A stretch of 64,000 bases of DNA. It comes from Alkalicoccobacillus murimartini (GTDB lineage: Bacteria; Bacillota; Bacilli; Bacillales; Bacillaceae_D). Position 1 is the stretch's first letter, and the number at the start of each line of letters is the position of its first letter. The notes beneath the pieces were generated by a model. The model saw nothing but the letters and a program-made list of their open reading frames with translations, ran no database searches and was not told the DNA's origin. Of this stretch, positions 63,789 through 64,000 are shown in pieces. The position numbers and the translations under genes were made by a program. Where the stretch lies: NCBI RefSeq assembly GCF_030813245.1, contig NZ_JAUSUA010000002.1, forward strand, positions 682,001-746,000, given 5' to 3'.

Positions 63789-63811
63789 TAACCTCCTATC
63801 ATTAACCTCCT
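63784..63811 (-). repeat. 14-bp tandem duplication of a Shine-Dalgarno plus ATG
   Basis: Two adjacent copies (13 of 14 identical) of a unit reading AGGAGGTTAATGA-T/C on the minus strand. Confidence 0.85.
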
Positions 63812-63826
63812 TTCTTATTGAAATCT

Positions 63827-63835
63827 ATTATATCA
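63827..63835 (-). promoter_or_regulatory. Extended -10 promoter of the small-peptide unit
   Basis: TGATATAAT on the minus strand (TGN plus TATAAT, extended -10); the -35 position is A/T only. Transcription would start near 63820 and cover both small ORFs. Confidence 0.45.
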
Positions 63836-63910
63836 GTAATATTATTACATATATATACTTAAATTGTATTTAAGAGCATCTATTACTATTTGAGATCATA
63901 TAATAGTAAT
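63836..63910. promoter_or_regulatory. Cluster of three palindromes upstream of the small-peptide unit
   Basis: GTAATA-T-TATTAC (63836-63848), CTTAAAT-TGT-ATTTAAG (63858-63874) and ATTACTATT-N11-AATAGTAAT (63882-63910), all perfect inverted repeats. They occupy the -15 to -90 region of the candidate promoter and look like operator sites. The rest of 63911-64000 holds nothing I recognise. Confidence 0.5.
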
Positions 63911-64000
63911 TTCCCTCCCTCTTTCTAAACACTAAGAAGCTAATTAACCTCGTAAACGTTCTTACATCCGACGTCAAACGAGTTCATCATCGTCTTTTGG

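Noticed and set aside
1-64000. tRNA, rRNA, riboswitch, insertion sequence or prophage features
   Set aside because: None could be recognised by motif or gene content; intergenic regions contain promoters, operators and terminators only.

Overview
The window is chromosomal DNA of a Firmicute of the Bacillaceae type. Evidence: AGGAGG ribosome-binding sites, moderate-to-low GC, Bacillus gene sets (lutABC-lutR, a YesMN/YesL carbohydrate module, a LytS/LytT-CstA module, a YuzF-like protein, a fused RhaEW aldolase/dehydrogenase) and many CcpA-type cre boxes (TGWAANCGNTNWCA). The genus is not decided by what I can see. There are no rRNA or tRNA genes, insertion sequences, phage genes or CRISPR arrays; this is metabolic, mostly carbohydrate-scavenging territory.

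Region 1 (1-11.8 kb, minus strand): a ribose-type ABC importer (permease cut by the window edge), a TRAP transporter (dctPQM), and a five-gene enzyme operon: three Gfo/Idh/MocA dehydrogenases, a xylose-isomerase-like TIM-barrel protein and a DUF993 (DapA-like) protein. The enzyme operon and the TRAP operon share an 18-bp motif, a cre box and a -10 element in nearly the same arrangement, so I infer one regulated pathway for an unidentified sugar or sugar-acid substrate.

Region 2 (11.8-22.6 kb): a YuzF-like protein, manganese catalase, an MFS exporter, an AraC regulator, the ugp glycerol-3-phosphate/glycerophosphodiester importer with its phosphodiesterase, an iron alcohol dehydrogenase and a secreted alpha-carbonic anhydrase.

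Region 3 (22.6-28.4 kb): lactate oxidation genes lutABC and convergent lutR with matching operators, then an Rrf2-controlled divergon containing an internally deleted DsbA-family gene and an NmrA-like gene, with three copies of a 25-bp operator.

Region 4 (28.4-40.2 kb): L-rhamnose catabolism (rhaB, rhaA, rhaEW) with an AraC regulator; LytS/LytT and a short CstA carbon-starvation/pyruvate-type transporter whose promoter carries three repeats at 21-bp spacing; an orphan peptide-binding lipoprotein.

Region 5 (40.2-63.3 kb): a YesMN two-component system, YesL, a CUT1 sugar ABC importer and a divergent GH95 fucosidase/galactosidase; an AI-2E-family membrane protein, a chemoreceptor, two short-chain dehydrogenases, an azoreductase, an NSS transporter, and a GH35 beta-galactosidase-GH78 alpha-L-rhamnosidase pair. 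None of the three glycosidases has a signal peptide, which suggests import of plant-type oligosaccharides followed by cytoplasmic trimming; released rhamnose would feed rhaB-rhaA-rhaEW. The last 0.7 kb holds a short minus-strand transcription unit for a secreted 47-residue peptide precursor, preceded by a tiny ORF with a duplicated Shine-Dalgarno/start.
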